A DNA stretch of 64,000 nt, from the NCBI GenBank assembly GCA_964017065.1, contig OZ024785.1:11239086-11303085 (forward strand), in the 5' to 3' direction. Made by a program: the position numbers and the translations under genes. This document shows, piece by piece, positions 1 to 10,912 of the stretch (its first letter is position 1; each line of letters begins with the position of its first letter). The notes beneath the pieces are model-generated. The model was given only the letters and a program-made list of their open reading frames with translations. It did no database searches and was not told where the DNA came from. Origin of the DNA: Haliclona indistincta. Taxonomy: Eukaryota; Porifera; Demospongiae; Haplosclerida; Chalinidae.

Positions 1-203
1 TTTCACGACAAAACAACATAAGTGCAAGCAGCGTGGGCTAGCTCGTGCAACCAGTGTTTAGAACAGACGCCTGACATTTCTTTAAGTAAGTTTTTATGTG
101 TAGAGGGTTTATAAGCAAGCTATGACTGTGTGACACTGACAGGTCGACCATACCGGCTAGCGCTCAGTACAGCTGCATACCGTCTCTGCCGCCAACTCTG
201 ACT

Positions 204-332
204 ATGCCAGGAGTCCGCTGGAGAGTGAAGCTAGACATAGCTTTATGTCTCGAAGTATTAAAACACGTCCTCAAAAAACTGCTGATTGGGAAAAGGCCTA
301 TAGACAATACAAAATTAGTGTTAAAATTTTAA
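204..332 (+). pseudogene. Possible SANT/Myb-like N-terminal relic
   Basis: A 42-residue reading frame starts with MPGVRWRVKLDIALCLEVLK. The pattern of a Trp followed by a helical, Leu-rich stretch resembles the first helix of the SANT/Myb-like domains found at the start of many transposon-derived regulators. After about residue 24 the frame becomes unconvincing; a one-base shift gives a more plausible continuation (KTADWEKAYRQY), which suggests a frameshift. It lies next to a Harbinger nuclease fragment on the opposite strand. The family assignment is a weak pattern match. Confidence 0.25.
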
Positions 333-345
333 TTTTTATTATTAG

Positions 346-537
346 TTAGCTCTTACTGATAGTACTGAGCTCAGAAGAAGAGCGACCAAACAGTTTAGTT
401 AGCTCACAGAGCCTGTTGGGGTAGGCGAGTCTCCTAAGTACAATCATCAGCACTTCCATGCCCGTTGCTGTCGTTCCACTAGCGTATAGACCCCTTGCGG
501 TTGACGTCATAAAACCACACCTACCACTTCCGGGCAA
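346..537 (-). pseudogene. PIF/Harbinger nuclease N-terminal fragment
   Basis: The minus-strand peptide contains GMEVLMIVLRRLAYPNRLCE followed by a short segment ending LFGRSSSELS. This G-x-E-x-L-x-x-L-R-R-L-A-Y-P-N-R block is the conserved region just ahead of the DDE catalytic core of PIF/Harbinger nucleases (HARBI1-like). Only about 60 residues remain and no catalytic Asp or Glu is present, so it is a relic. A related, longer fragment lies on the plus strand at about 19760-20181. Confidence 0.6.
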
Positions 538-932
538 TAGCGGCCGCCATGTTGGTGTACCATAATCGTTAATACAGTAATGGTGATCTGTGCAGTTATT
601 TGTTGTTGTAATACATCAAAGAGCAAGCTCGACAAGGGCTCTGGCACTAGCCTTTTCCGCCTTCCTACCATTATCAATCATCAAGGGGAAAAGACCAGAG
701 AGTGGAGCAAAAGGCGCCAGGTGCTATGGCTACAACGGATTCGTAGGCTAGATCATAGATAATAAATACTACGTAACTGGGATAGGAAACATTGAAAAAC
801 CGGATGGGCAGATGAGCATTTCGCTGCACACGTCATGTGATGTCATACCTTGCGTAATCGTGTACTCAAAATGGCGACTTCCAGTACAGCTGCATCATCG
901 AAAACAGAGACTGCAGGGGTGTCTTTACGATG

Positions 933-1345
933 GGGCTCTGGGGGCTTGAGCACCCCCCTGACTCAAAAGGGGCTTGGGCACTTCCCTGGTCGTTGGTGAA
1001 GCCTGCAAGCTGATCCAGGGTTGGCTGCAGTATTAGAATTTGAGGCAAACCTGGTTGCTCGTATTGCTGACTCTGTCTCCTGGCGTAAACTCTGGGATAC
1101 AACTCGATCGTGGCACTAGAGGCACAGAACAACTACAAAGAATTATATTTCACTTAGCTCGGCCCACATATGCCAACTTCTGCTGCAATCTATGCGGCCA
1201 TCTGGTAGACTCGTCGTGGTTGTCTCATCTCTGCTCCAAACATGCAGTCACCGTTGATTCTAACTCTATAAACCTTGGTGTCGAGGACATACTCGGACTA
1301 CTCGTCAGTGAGAGCGATGACTTGTTTAAGATTAAATTTCCCTAA
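933..1345 (+). pseudogene. Unrecognised ORF remnant with a C2H2-like Cys/His cluster
   Basis: An open frame from 1040 to 1345 encodes 101 residues. In the middle is NFCCNLCGHLVDSSWLSHLC followed by SKHAV, so Cys pairs precede His residues in roughly zinc-finger spacing. The segment just upstream (933-990) carries GC-rich 'gagcaccccc'-type sequence that looks repetitive. I do not recognise the protein. It could be an exon of a transposon protein or a chance frame. Confidence 0.2.
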
Positions 1346-2367
1346 CTCTGTTTTAGAAATATCTGTACTATGCTTATACCCTCTGGGTCCTCTCCAAGTG
1401 TACTAGTTAGTCGTGCTCTGAATAATTTTAAGAAGGCTAAAAAAACACTCACTAAGCATGTAGACAAGGAGTACCATCGCACAGCAATCGTTCGAACAGA
1501 AAACAGCCTGACATTCAACAGCAGTTAAGTAAATTCCTTGCAAGCCAAATATCTACAAAGGCATCTATCATGAAGACGGTCATGTTTTGCGGGCGACATA
1601 ACTTAGCTGAGTATGTGCGGTTGTGACCATAGGACACACACTGCCAGGATTATTTTTATAAGCTACAATATAAATGCAGTTTCTATAGCAGCTACACCCA
1701 CTCAAACACAAGCAGCATGTACTATGCACTGCAGTTAGTGATGTATAAACTAGACTCTTTTAACACTTCTTTAGTTTGTTCACACAGTCTGGCTGTGACC
1801 TTCCAATAGATCACTTCTGTGCACATAAAAAGTATTATGTTCATTGTGTGGTACCTTAGTCAGCAGAATTTTTTCTTCAACCCATCACCCACCACCACAA
1901 GCATGCTAGTAATTGGTCTGCTGGTTTTCCATCACCACCTGCCCATTTGTAAACAGGTGCTTAGGTTTTTGCTGTGCTAGCAAAACAAAGTATGTTCTTC
2001 TAGGCAAGGTCCATGTATTTCACCTGTCTGTCTGTCTGGTCTTTATGGCTGCAGCTGTTCTTTGTCTCAAGTTGTCTGTCTATGCCAGCCCATCTGTTTT
2101 TCTGTCTTTTTTGCTGCCCTTCAGCTGTTGTACTTGGTTTTTAGAATGATTTTCAAGCTATAGATACTATTTGGTTTAGCCAAGACTTGGTAATGTCGAG
2201 AAAGTACTGAAGGCATGCATAAAGACAGAATGCCTGAAGTGATATGGCTTAAGCTTGACAGCCATTTTTTATGACCAGAGCCTGTTTATGACCAGCGACA
2301 CGCGTACGTACGTGGCATGGCCTGGGTAACTAATATTAATTAACTAATATTAATTAATTAGAGGTGT

Positions 2368-2427
2368 GGTGACGGTCAATTATTAGCTTGAGCACCCACC
2401 CTGTGAAGATTCCTAGAATCGCCACTG
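2368..2427. repeat. hAT-like element terminus (putative)
   Basis: Read on the minus strand from 2427, the sequence begins CAGTGGCGATTCTAGGAATC and runs on through a GGGTGCTCAAGC block. This start and the following GGTGCT run resemble termini common in hAT non-autonomous elements. The partner end was not found, so the element is inferred from one end only. Confidence 0.3.
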
Positions 2428-2431
2428 GACT

Positions 2432-3103
2432 GTGACCATTGCAGAGAGATTGAAGAAGATTAGAGAGATTGAGGAGTTGAAGGAGAATACTAAAATAAAT
2501 AATAGCGTGGTAAAAACTATAGATGAGCTTCTTTCTCTTAAGGAAGCAAGTTCAATGCAATACCCGGAGAAGCTAGTTCAAGACATGAACAAGAGTTGTG
2601 AAGGTATGATGGCAAAGGTGAAGAGATGTAAACTGGTAGTAACAAAAGAGACAAATTGTGGATACTTTTTCATGTTTTTTCTATAAAAGAAGGTTATATA
2701 TAAAATTAATGTGTATAAAATGCAATGAGGCATTGAGTCTAAATGCAGAAGCTATATTCTGGCAATTATTATGGAAACAGAATTTCATCGAAAATTGACA
2801 GAAGCATTTAAAGTTAGTTGTTGCAGATGTGCCCCAGTCACTGACATGCCCATGTGCCTTTCACTGCTCAACCAGTCAGTAGAGCTAAAAAAAACAGTAA
2901 ACTGTAAATTGATGTCATAAAATAGCAACAAGCATGTTATTACTAATTTATCTTTAGAAGGCAGAGATAGCTCGTCTACAATCAACTCCCTTAAGTTTGA
3001 AGATGGACCCTTTCTTCAAGAACTAGAACGTACACTATCAAAACTAATCGTATTACGAAAGGCCTACCATGGTAGTAGTTTTATTGGGAACCATGTGGTT
3101 CAG
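2432..3103 (+). pseudogene. Coiled-coil gene fragment, two exon-like segments
   Basis: The first segment (2432-2686) encodes a Lys/Glu-rich heptad-like stretch beginning MTIAERLKKIREIEELKENT. The second exon-like segment (2958-3103) is preceded by TTATCTTTAG and followed by a GTATGT donor; it encodes FLQELERTLSKLIVLRKAYH and ends in GSSFIGNHVVQ. The motif YHGxxFxGNHV is one I recall from repeated, uncharacterised invertebrate proteins, but no function can be assigned. No start or stop could be placed with confidence. This may be part of a transposon-associated gene. Confidence 0.35.
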
Positions 3104-3335
3104 GTATGTTACAATTCCTAACACATCTATCAAGATCTAATCAATCAAGGTATTTTTTTGTGCGTGATCAAGCAATCAAGATGACGGCTTCGGAGTCGAT
3201 CAAAGGATCAAGATAAAATCAAACAAACTCAATTTTACTTTAAATTACGATGTTAACTCACTGCTATGACAATTTTACCTTGTCTAGCTGTGTTGAAATA
3301 ATTATTTTGTTAATTTTTTCTAATTTTTTAATACG

Positions 3336-4400
3336 GTGAATTTATACAAAGCAAATGATACAATAAATAGAAAAATTATGACAAGATCGGCGAAAGATAG
3401 GTGCCACGGATGGAGATGGCATTGCCCCGAGTTAACTAACTGCGCAATGGAGCGTATCGCTGTAGTACTGCATCTAAAGAGCAGGGAGGCTGGACAAACT
3501 GTCAAAAAGCTTTGGCGTTTCAGTAAGAAGAACCTGGAAGAGTACACAAGAGCCGGTGTGCAGTCTGAGCTAGTGCAACTATTTCCCAATATTCAACGGC
3601 ATGGCCTACAGTTCGAGTTGTGGCACAAAGATGACTTCGCTGGCAATGTAAGCAGACTGATAGTTGATTATAAATGTATCATCTATTACTAAAATTTGTG
3701 CTAAAGTAGAAGCCAGTTGCTCAGTAATGTCAGCATTTGCCTGTGCGCTTCCTCAGTCCAGCAGCTGCAGTACTGCAGCAGTAAAATCATGTAATATTAA
3801 ACAACAAAACAAAGTGCATACGATTAAACATTGCTGGTGGTATGCATAGGGTCATTATAATGTAACAAACTTAATTTGCATGTAGATCACTATTGAAAGT
3901 GACTCCAGTCTCTGTTATGCTCTGAGATCGTTGAAATATCGGTGGCTGGTAGACCATTAGAGTATCGTTCTCTTCATGCACAAGAGTGCACAGAGGTTAT
4001 ACTAGACAGGGATGATCACAGTGAGCCTCTTGAACCGCATACCATACCCACTACTACTCATTCAAGGAGGAAGCGAGGTAAAAGTGGCAGCAGTGCCACC
4101 AAAAAGGTGTGTAATACACTGTTTTGTAACAACTGCGGTAATGTAATTTAAAATGAAGTCTAAGAGGTCTGACATTTTTGAACCTGTGCCACTGGAGAAT
4201 TAGGCATTAGAGAAATGTAGCAAGGAGGCTGATATAGAAGAGCGGCCTATCTACATCTGTGCTGAGGAGGAGCTACTAAAGTGTAGATGGTGTGCTGGAT
4301 TCAAGGGTTCACAAGAGGCACGAGTGATTAGCCAACACATAAAAAACTCTAAAACACCAGCTCAGGCGCTAGCATCATTTCCACCCAGACCAACTGCCTG
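3336..4400 (+). pseudogene. Unrecognised multi-exon gene fragment
   Basis: One frame from 3336 ends in LFPNIQRHGLQFELWHKDDF at a good GTAAGC donor (GT at 3648). A second coding-like segment follows an AG near 3885. A third (3942-4151) encodes RSLHAQECTEVILDRDDHSE and a basic tail with RRKRGKSGSS. A further stretch (4152-4400) reads EEELLKCRWCAGFKGSQEAR, which has a Cys-x2-Cys pair, and contains an in-frame TAG. Together they look like consecutive exons of one decayed gene. I do not recognise the family. The opposite strand is also open over 3320-3589 but looks less protein-like. Confidence 0.3.
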
Positions 4401-5150
4401 ATCCTTCGCAAGGCGTGAAGGACATCCGTACATACTTTAGCTAATATAAAAATTATGTTGCTATAGGAATGTATATACAGCCTCATACCAGATCATTTAA
4501 CAGAGTAAATTAATATGTACATTCCATTGTAAAGAATTCATATAAATTGCAGATTCTGAGGTAAAAGCGAGCAGTTGGATCAAACAGGTCCAACCAGGCA
4601 GTTGAATCCCGACCAATTGCTGGGTCCAACTGGTGCATTTTTGCAGATAATGCACATCAGCTTATTAACTTAATTTCCAATTAACAGGTGATATTGTAGC
4701 ATGTCAAGGGCTGTGTCATAGAAAATACCATCTGCTATAATTTGATGACAGAAATCCTGGTTATACAAGTGCATTGTCTCTATGGAAAAAAGGTTGAAGC
4801 TGCACGGGTGATCAACTAGTACATTGCGGTGAAAGGTAGTGGCGACCTTGTGTGACTGCTGCACTGAGTATAAACAATGGAAAGAAGTCCATAGAGGTGA
4901 AACAAGGGAACTCTAAAGACTGGCTGATACACCTTGCTGCTATAAGGTTTGTGCTGATGAACAGGTGAATGTCTATCCCAATACATATGTGGGAACCATT
5001 AGAGCATTGCAGTTAGCACCAGAGGGAGCGTGTACCGGTACAGCCTCTACAGCTGAAATGGATAAGTTGAAATGAAATGGACCTGGAGGATGACCACAAC
5101 CTTCAACTGCCAGCTACTCAAGTCTCACTCTCATTCAATGCACGCTATGT

Positions 5151-5863
5151 TTGGTGGGCATTGCATCAGAGCTAGTCTCACAAACAAGGAGAGCCAAAAT
5201 TCTTGAAGTAGCAGATAAGTCTTGGGCTAAGTTTGCTGAGACAGAGAACCCCCTAGGTGAGGGATCACTCTTTGGTCAAGAGTTTCATTCAGAGATATTT
5301 AAGAAGGTAGAGGTCGACAACTCCCTATCCCTAAGGTCCTTTACTTTCAACTTTCTGCTTTCAACTCTACAATACCCGTACATTTGCATGGCATGTGAAG
5401 CTCTACAACATGGTAGAAATAGTCAACTGCTGCACAAGCTCAGTCGTGCACTCATCCTGAAACACACATATACGAAGAAAAAGAGAGCTTGCTTCTGTGG
5501 TCTGCGGCATAAGTACGTCAGCAGTGACCATCTTCAGGTGGCCTTGTCAGAGCGTACATCTAAGGCAAAGTCGCAGCTATCGCGGATATCGCGGAAAAAA
5601 AGATCCTCCGCGATAGCTGGAGAGAAAAAGCTAGACCGTTTGTTGAACGTCTTCTCAGGCTATTCACAGAAAACAAACTTTCCAATTTCAATCTCAATTT
5701 TCTTGAGAATTGGCTTGGAAAGAAGATTAGTGGAAGATATTGGCATGCAACAGAGCAAGCCCGCATGTTAGCGATTCTTTTGAGCAACCGATTCGGAGAG
5801 AAAATGTACTCAACAGTAGCACCAATGATGGGGCCCCCATTGGCAAGGCCATGCCTGGCTTAA
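5151..5863 (+). pseudogene. Unrecognised ORF with internal frameshift
   Basis: The frame opening at 5151 reads through to about 5575 with protein-like composition, including a His/Cys-containing segment (YPYICMACEALQHGRNSQLL). After about 5575 the convincing frame is a different one, reading WREKARPFVERLLRLFTENK and later HATEQARMLAILLSNRFGEK, and ending in MMGPPLARPCLA before a stop at 5861-5863. A one- or two-base indel near 5575 therefore splits the gene. The shift point coincides with a 12-bp inverted repeat (agctatcgcgga at about 5576 and its complement near 5606). I recall similar ATEQARMLAxLLS segments in invertebrate repeat proteins but cannot name the family. Confidence 0.4.
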
Positions 5864-5951
5864 ACGACTGGCCTTCTGTGCGGCTGCTGAGCACTGTACG
5901 CCGTAGTATGGATAGCACTAGAGTGGTCCGAAGTATGCTGACCTGTACTTA

Positions 5952-6369
5952 AGGAGCGTTCACATGGACCCTGCACAGTGGATTGAATGCGCATTCAATC
6001 CGGTTCGCTAGCGTTCACATGAATCCGCTTCTGCTCGATGCGAATTCAATGCACATTGAGTTCAATCCACCTCCGGAGGTGGATTGAAAGTGGATTGGAA
6101 GCGAATTGCATTTAGTGCGTGGGCAGACGCGAGTAGATACAAGGCGCTTGGTGGACTAAACGCTTTGTAATGGACGTTTAAGCTACAAAAGCATTGTTGA
6201 AGGCTAAGAAGAGCGTGATTTAGACTTTTAAAAATCAAATAGCCGCGTAATTCGCATCCAATTCGCTACATGTGAACGCTCGCGATGCGCATTGAATTCG
6301 CTTCCAATTCGCTTTGGCGAGTTTGGGGATTGAATGCGCATCAAAAGTGGATTCTATGTGAACGCGCCT
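5952..6369. mobile_element. 418-bp MITE, PIF/Harbinger-like, TTA target duplication
   Basis: The element starts AGGAGCGTTCACATG and ends in ATGTGAACGCGCCT, an imperfect terminal inverted repeat. It is flanked on each side by TTA (5949-5951 and 6370-6372), the 3-bp duplication typical of PIF/Harbinger. Inside are many copies of a short motif, GGATTGAA/GCGAATTG, in both orientations, so the whole element could fold on itself. There is no coding capacity. Harbinger nuclease relics lie elsewhere in the window (346-537 and 19760-20181), but no link to them can be shown. Confidence 0.8.
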
Positions 6370-6397
6370 TTAGTAGGTGAGTCATTCTCACATGATG

Positions 6398-6860
6398 TTA
6401 GACCATACTTCAATGTAATTCTGCAATTTGATTGGTCAGCCAAAGGTAAACTAAATCAAGTAGACCACCGCTGATTTCACTTAGATCACCGCTGAGTTTA
6501 CTTAGAGCACCTTTAATTAACCACGTCATTAATAACAACAACAACAACAATATGGCGTCGCTGAAAAACGCACATGAGTTTATACGGCCATCGTTTAAAA
6601 ACGGGCTGTCGCTTGACTCTGAGAAATTCTCTGGGCTCTCTACTACCTCGAGCGCTTCGTTTACTTAAGCGCAGGTATGGTCTAAACACCTCAGATGATG
6701 GATTCTCGGTGCCTACGAGATTGAGCTCACCTTAAAAACCGAAATAGACACCCTCGCGCTACGTGCTCGGGAAATCTAAAACATTGGTTTCCGCGGTGAT
6801 CTAAATCCCGTAGACACCTCGAATCCATCGTCTAACCTATACTGAGCATGGCCTGACCAG
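6398..6860. repeat. Foldback region with TTAGACCATA-type ends
   Basis: TTAGACCATACTT at 6398-6410 is matched in inverse by AGGTATGGTCTAA at 6673-6685. Beyond this, 6690-6840 is a long imperfect hairpin: GATGGATTCTCGGTGCCTAC on one arm pairs with the complement of GTAGACACCTCGAATCCATC on the other. The TTAGACCATA end is shared with the foldbacks near 48400, suggesting one dispersed family. A short trinucleotide run, (AAC)n, lies at 6535-6550. No coding frame is convincing. Confidence 0.55.
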
Positions 6861-7060
6861 ATAAATAACAGGAAGTATGTTACTAAGGTGTTGCTAGGTC
6901 ACGTAAAAATTTCGGGGGCGTGCCTAAGTGGCAGTGTTTCAATTACAAAAAAAAATAGCCATGTGCCAAAATATACCGTTTCTGGAACTCGGAGCTGATA
7001 CCAATCAGGAGCTGTTAAGGTGAGTTCAGCATCGGTGTTGAAGTAGTAGCTAGCTAAGAA

Positions 7061-8274
7061 GAGACACCCTAGAATTCTTGATAAGCGAGATTACGACCCA
7101 AGCCGTCGGCAACGCCTTTAAGGTACGTTACAGGTATATATAATAACAAGCAAAATACTATCCGTATTTTTACAGCTTGATCCAGCGACGGCGTGGCTAC
7201 GCCAGAAGATGTTTCTTCCCTCATGACACCGGTTTTTCAAGATCGATTCTGATACCACAGGAATGCTCTATGGACTAGTTGTAGAGGGTTCGCCTCAACC
7301 AGCTGCAGGTGTCCCAGTGTCAGTAGCAAGTGTCCCGCCGGTTTCTAGCTCATCACCAGCTGGTCCGAGCCATCAACCGTTGAAACCATTCTTCAAGTGC
7401 ACCCTTAACAAAAAGAATGCCACCGACGGTATGTTCAATGTCAAGGTAGTGAAGGCTCGAATGATAAAATCGACCAATGGAAAACAGGTTGAGTTCGATA
7501 AACTCAAGGAGGTGCACATCAGTTTAGACGAGCATACTGCCAATGTGCATGTAGTGACAGGTGCTGCTAAAAATACGTGGGGGTCTGGATACATTGTAGT
7601 AACCGCTGACGGCCTTGAAGTTGACGATAGCGCTGGAACCCAAGGTATTTAATGTTTTTCCTCATGCATGTGTATATTAATGTTTATATTTTATCACTAA
7701 GGGAAGTTTTGGCGAGTTCCAAGTAGGAGATTCCATGCCCTCAAACCTAGCAATCTTCAACCGACCAACAGTGACTCCGATGATTCTGACTTCGAAGCAC
7801 CACCACCAAAAGCTAAGTAGAAGTCTAGATCACAATCTTCCACTAATTCAGCAATCTCCTCCATTAAATGCAATCTCCTCCATTAAATCAGACATCCAGC
7901 TGATGAGAGAAGACATTCAACTATTGTACAAGATCAACAGAAAATGCAGAATTTCTGCTGCTCTGTACAAGGCATTGCAGTCAACATTCAGGTGTAGAAT
8001 TTGCAAAAATTCACCAATAGTTCCACAGGTGATATTTGAGCAATGCTGCAAATCAATCATAGGCTGCCAAGGTTGTGCTGATCGTTGGTATAGGGGAGAT
8101 GAAAGTAAGCCATGTCCACTTTGTGGAACACCTAGGGCACTCCCTGACACCATGCGATTGCATGGTCTAGATGAGTTCTTGCTTGCGATTGAGCCACTTT
8201 TGAATGACCAAGATGGTTTGAGTTACGAGGGAGATCAAGATGAGTCTCCAGGCAGCTCCAGGCAGGCAGTGTAG
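7061..8274 (+). pseudogene. RING-like zinc-finger gene, three exons, broken
   Basis: Three exon-like segments are visible. The first ends TTQAVGNAFK at a GTACGT donor (GT at 7123). The second runs 7176-7644 and the third from 7702 to 8274. The second encodes WLRQKM then GMLYGLVVEGSP and a domain with FNVKVVKARM. The third starts GKFWRVPSRRFHALKPSNLQ and ends with a RING-like finger: FRCRICKNSP, then CCKSIIGCQGCADRWY, then CPLCGTPRAL. Three lesions break it: an in-frame TGA at 7224-7226, an in-frame TAG at 7818-7820, and a 19-bp tandem duplication near 7852-7890 (caatctcctccattaaatg) that shifts the frame ahead of the finger. A paralogue without the finger lies at 10913-11505. The finger suggests ubiquitin-ligase ancestry, but the substrate is unknown. 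Confidence 0.6.
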
Positions 8275-8717
8275 ATCAGTCATACTAGCCGAACTGCACA
8301 TGTATAATCAAGCAATGCTGATACAAATCCATGATCCTCTGTATATCTTCTTAACCGGCTGACTCGTATACTCATTGAAAAGCTCACGTGAGCCTCACTA
8401 AATACTCAAAACTGTACGGACAATTATATTCAGACTCAATTAACAATTTATCTCCGTTCTGACCAAATATGTATCACTATAATCTGCAACCAATCTCGTA
8501 CTATTGTAATGAAATTCAGGTGTACCTGTCTGAAGTTCAGGTTGTGGGCTTAGGATGAATTGTTCCTACTAGTTTTAGGCTATCATGGTATCAATACGAC
8601 AGTTGCTAAGGTTAAGGTAGAGAAGAGAATCAGATAAACTTACTATTTTCATGGCGCCATTTTCGTATTCCAAAATTATGAATGTAGTATAAATAGAGTA
8701 TATAGTATATCCACATC

Positions 8718-9062
8718 ATGCGCATCAATCACAGGAATCATTATACTGCAATGAACAGATATTTTGATCTTGAGGACATTTCAAACAGCAAATCATGTAT
8801 TGGTGGCCTAGCATGCATGGTAGTTCTCAGCACGTACTGTACAACTGAAGTCTATGACACACTCACTACTGCCATCAAGCTACAATTTCGTGTCTTCCCT
8901 GTGGCAGTTGTCGCAGATATAGAAAAGGCGTTTTTGATGATTCAGGCTGCTGAGGAATATCGGGATGTGTTATGTTTTCTGTGGGTGAAAGACCTGACGA
9001 CAGAACCACCTGAAATCATCGAACTGCGCATTGCAAAATACCCTACTGGGTTCGATTCTTAA
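8718..9062 (+). pseudogene. BEL/Pao retrotransposon reverse-transcriptase fragment
   Basis: The peptide includes FPVAVVADIEKAFLMIQAAE followed by YRDVLCFLWVKD. D-I-E-K-A-F-L-x-I is the first catalytic Asp motif of BEL/Pao reverse transcriptase, and R-D-x-L-x-F-L-W-V follows at the usual distance. The YxDD motif and the rest of the enzyme are missing. Directly downstream (9061 onward) the sequence switches to an unrelated Ulp1-like relic. It is a short, dead copy of a retroelement. Confidence 0.7.
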
Positions 9063-9345
9063 ATTCAAGCCACTAGAAAAAGTAAGACCATTTATCCGGA
9101 TCCTTCATGTCAATGAAAACCATTGGATCACCAATACGAATACTGGACGTAAGGCAGGAGAAATTAAACTCTTTGACGGTGCAATAAACAGCTAAATCAC
9201 ATTGCGTGCAAAGCAGCAGATCTGTTCTTTTCTACACCCTATGGAAAACACAATCAAGTTTAATCTTGTCAATATGCAAGTCCAGCCAGAATCTGCCTAA
9301 TGTGGATTATTTTCAATTGCAGTGACACTGTGCAAAAGTTTTGTA
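9061..9345 (+). pseudogene. Ulp1/C48-like cysteine protease relic
   Basis: A single frame interrupted by two stops (TAA after FDGAINS, and TAA just before CGLF) reads RPFIRILHVNENHWITNTNT, then GEIKLFDGAI, then VQPESA-stop-CGLFSIAVTLC. The N-H-W, F-D-G and (D)CGLF blocks match the His, Asp and Cys regions of Ulp1-like peptidases seen inside several DNA transposons. The residue ahead of Cys-Gly is replaced by the stop. It is a relic, abutting the BEL/Pao fragment. Confidence 0.5.
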
Positions 9346-9840
9346 ATACACTAGTATACTGCAGTGCGTATTTTAGAGTTATTCAACAGATATACTACTA
9401 TGCGTATAAGTCCAGTATACACATTGTTTTACAATAGGGTATATTATATAATACAATAGTAAGGATAACTGAGTTATACAGTACAGTATATCATGTGTAT
9501 ATTGTGTGTATACTACTTTGCTATATACACTACTGTATATTTCTTATACCATGTTATACCACGTTTTACAGTAGCGTATAACACGTGCGTTTTCTGTGAC
9601 TAGTGAAGCTTTGTATATGTGTGTGTTCAAAGCCTGCCTCCCTTAATCAGTGCATGGCTATTGCCTCGTCCTCTTCACTAGCTGCACAAGTAGCTACAGT
9701 ATGTTATTGTTATAGATTCAGTCTCTCTTTCTTTCTGCTTGTGCTTGTATGTGTTTTTGCTTGCGTGCATACGTACGTACGTATTATGTTTACGTTCCTT
9801 TGGGTGTACACGGCCAATAGTATTCAAGTCCGATATTAAT
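9346..9840. repeat. TATAC-rich degenerate repeat tract
   Basis: From about 9350 to 9590 the sequence is dominated by GTATA/TATAC words (for example gtatacacattg, gtgtatattgtgtgtatact, ttataccatgttatacc) in both orientations with no fixed period. Later (9760-9785) there is an acgtacgtacgta run. No coding frame is convincing. Confidence 0.4.
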
Positions 9841-10423
9841 TTGACATATTGGATACAGGTACTTCTAAGTGTCTGAAACGTGTTTGTACTAAGATCACAA
9901 GTGATACATGTACCGTTACAACTGATGAATTTGTAATGATAGAAAACTCAATAATGTAAAGTGAAAAATTGAGTAAAATAAGTGAGTAAATAAAAGTAAG
10001 TGGGTGTAATAATACTTTTCTGGACACATGATACCATCTTACGCCGTTTTCTGCCGAGAAGGCTCCACACACGATCACGAGCGCCCGATATGTAACACAG
10101 CCCTACGACTTTCTATACCATAATATGTTGTACAAACTTGTTTCATACACGAATCATAAGATTTTTTGGGGAAGCTGAGCATTTAGAGGAGAAGGTTCAC
10201 TCTGCCCCCTGTAGATGATCGATCGAAACCCTGCCAAGTTGTATATCGTCCCAAATCTGATCGCTTTATGTTATATTAGTGTGTTGCTTGATCCATCCGT
10301 ATATCATCGTACACAATTGTAAGCATTCCAACGTTTCCGTGCGCGAACACGAATATTATTATTATTATTATCAACAGAAAACAGAACACAACATAAATTA
10401 TTGTGATTATTATTTAAATTTAC

Positions 10424-10770
10424 AGCAAAAATATGATGTTAAGATCTGGTCAACCACTCTACGCATGGCTGTAACCACAGATGACTCATGTATGCCCATC
10501 AAATTCGGTTATGAACATCTATGTACAATTATCAAAGATGTTGGTACGCAGACTGATGACCTGAGCGTAGAAGAGAGAGATGATATAAGAGAGATGAAGA
10601 ATGATGAGGAAGAGAAAAAAATAGAGAATGAAAACAAGACGGAGGAGAGAAAGAATGATGATGAGATAAACACTTATGCAGAGAATAATGAAGAGAAGAC
10701 TGAAGAGAAAGACTATACTGAGGAAGACAAAATTAAGCCAACATCACTTGATGCCTTGTTTGAACTATAG
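10424..10770 (+). pseudogene. Exon-like acidic ORF, unrecognised
   Basis: After a TTTACAG at about 10417-10423 a frame runs to a TAG at 10768-10770. It begins QKYDVKIWSTTLRMAVTTDD, contains IIKDVGTQTDDLSVEERDD, and then becomes a Glu/Lys/Asn-rich low-complexity tail ending SLDALFEL. The first 45 residues look like a real domain edge; the tail is likely a disordered or coiled segment. The family is not recognised. Confidence 0.35.
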
Positions 10771-10912
10771 CCAGCTTATGTAACTTGATTAGCTACTATC
10801 ATTATTTTGCTTCAACTAGTCCTATAGGGCATGCATCATGTGGCTAGTTCATCTATGCATGCTAGCTATCTGCTGGATAAAGTCATTAGTACATTAGTAC
10901 TGCATCAGTTCA

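Noticed and set aside
1913..2149. Hydrophobic plus-strand frame of 78 codons
   Set aside because: It arises from a ctgtctgtctg-rich, pyrimidine-biased stretch and has no domain pattern or splice context.
9046..9060. gggttcgattc as a tRNA B box
   Set aside because: No matching A box or cloverleaf upstream; it lies in reverse-transcriptase coding sequence.
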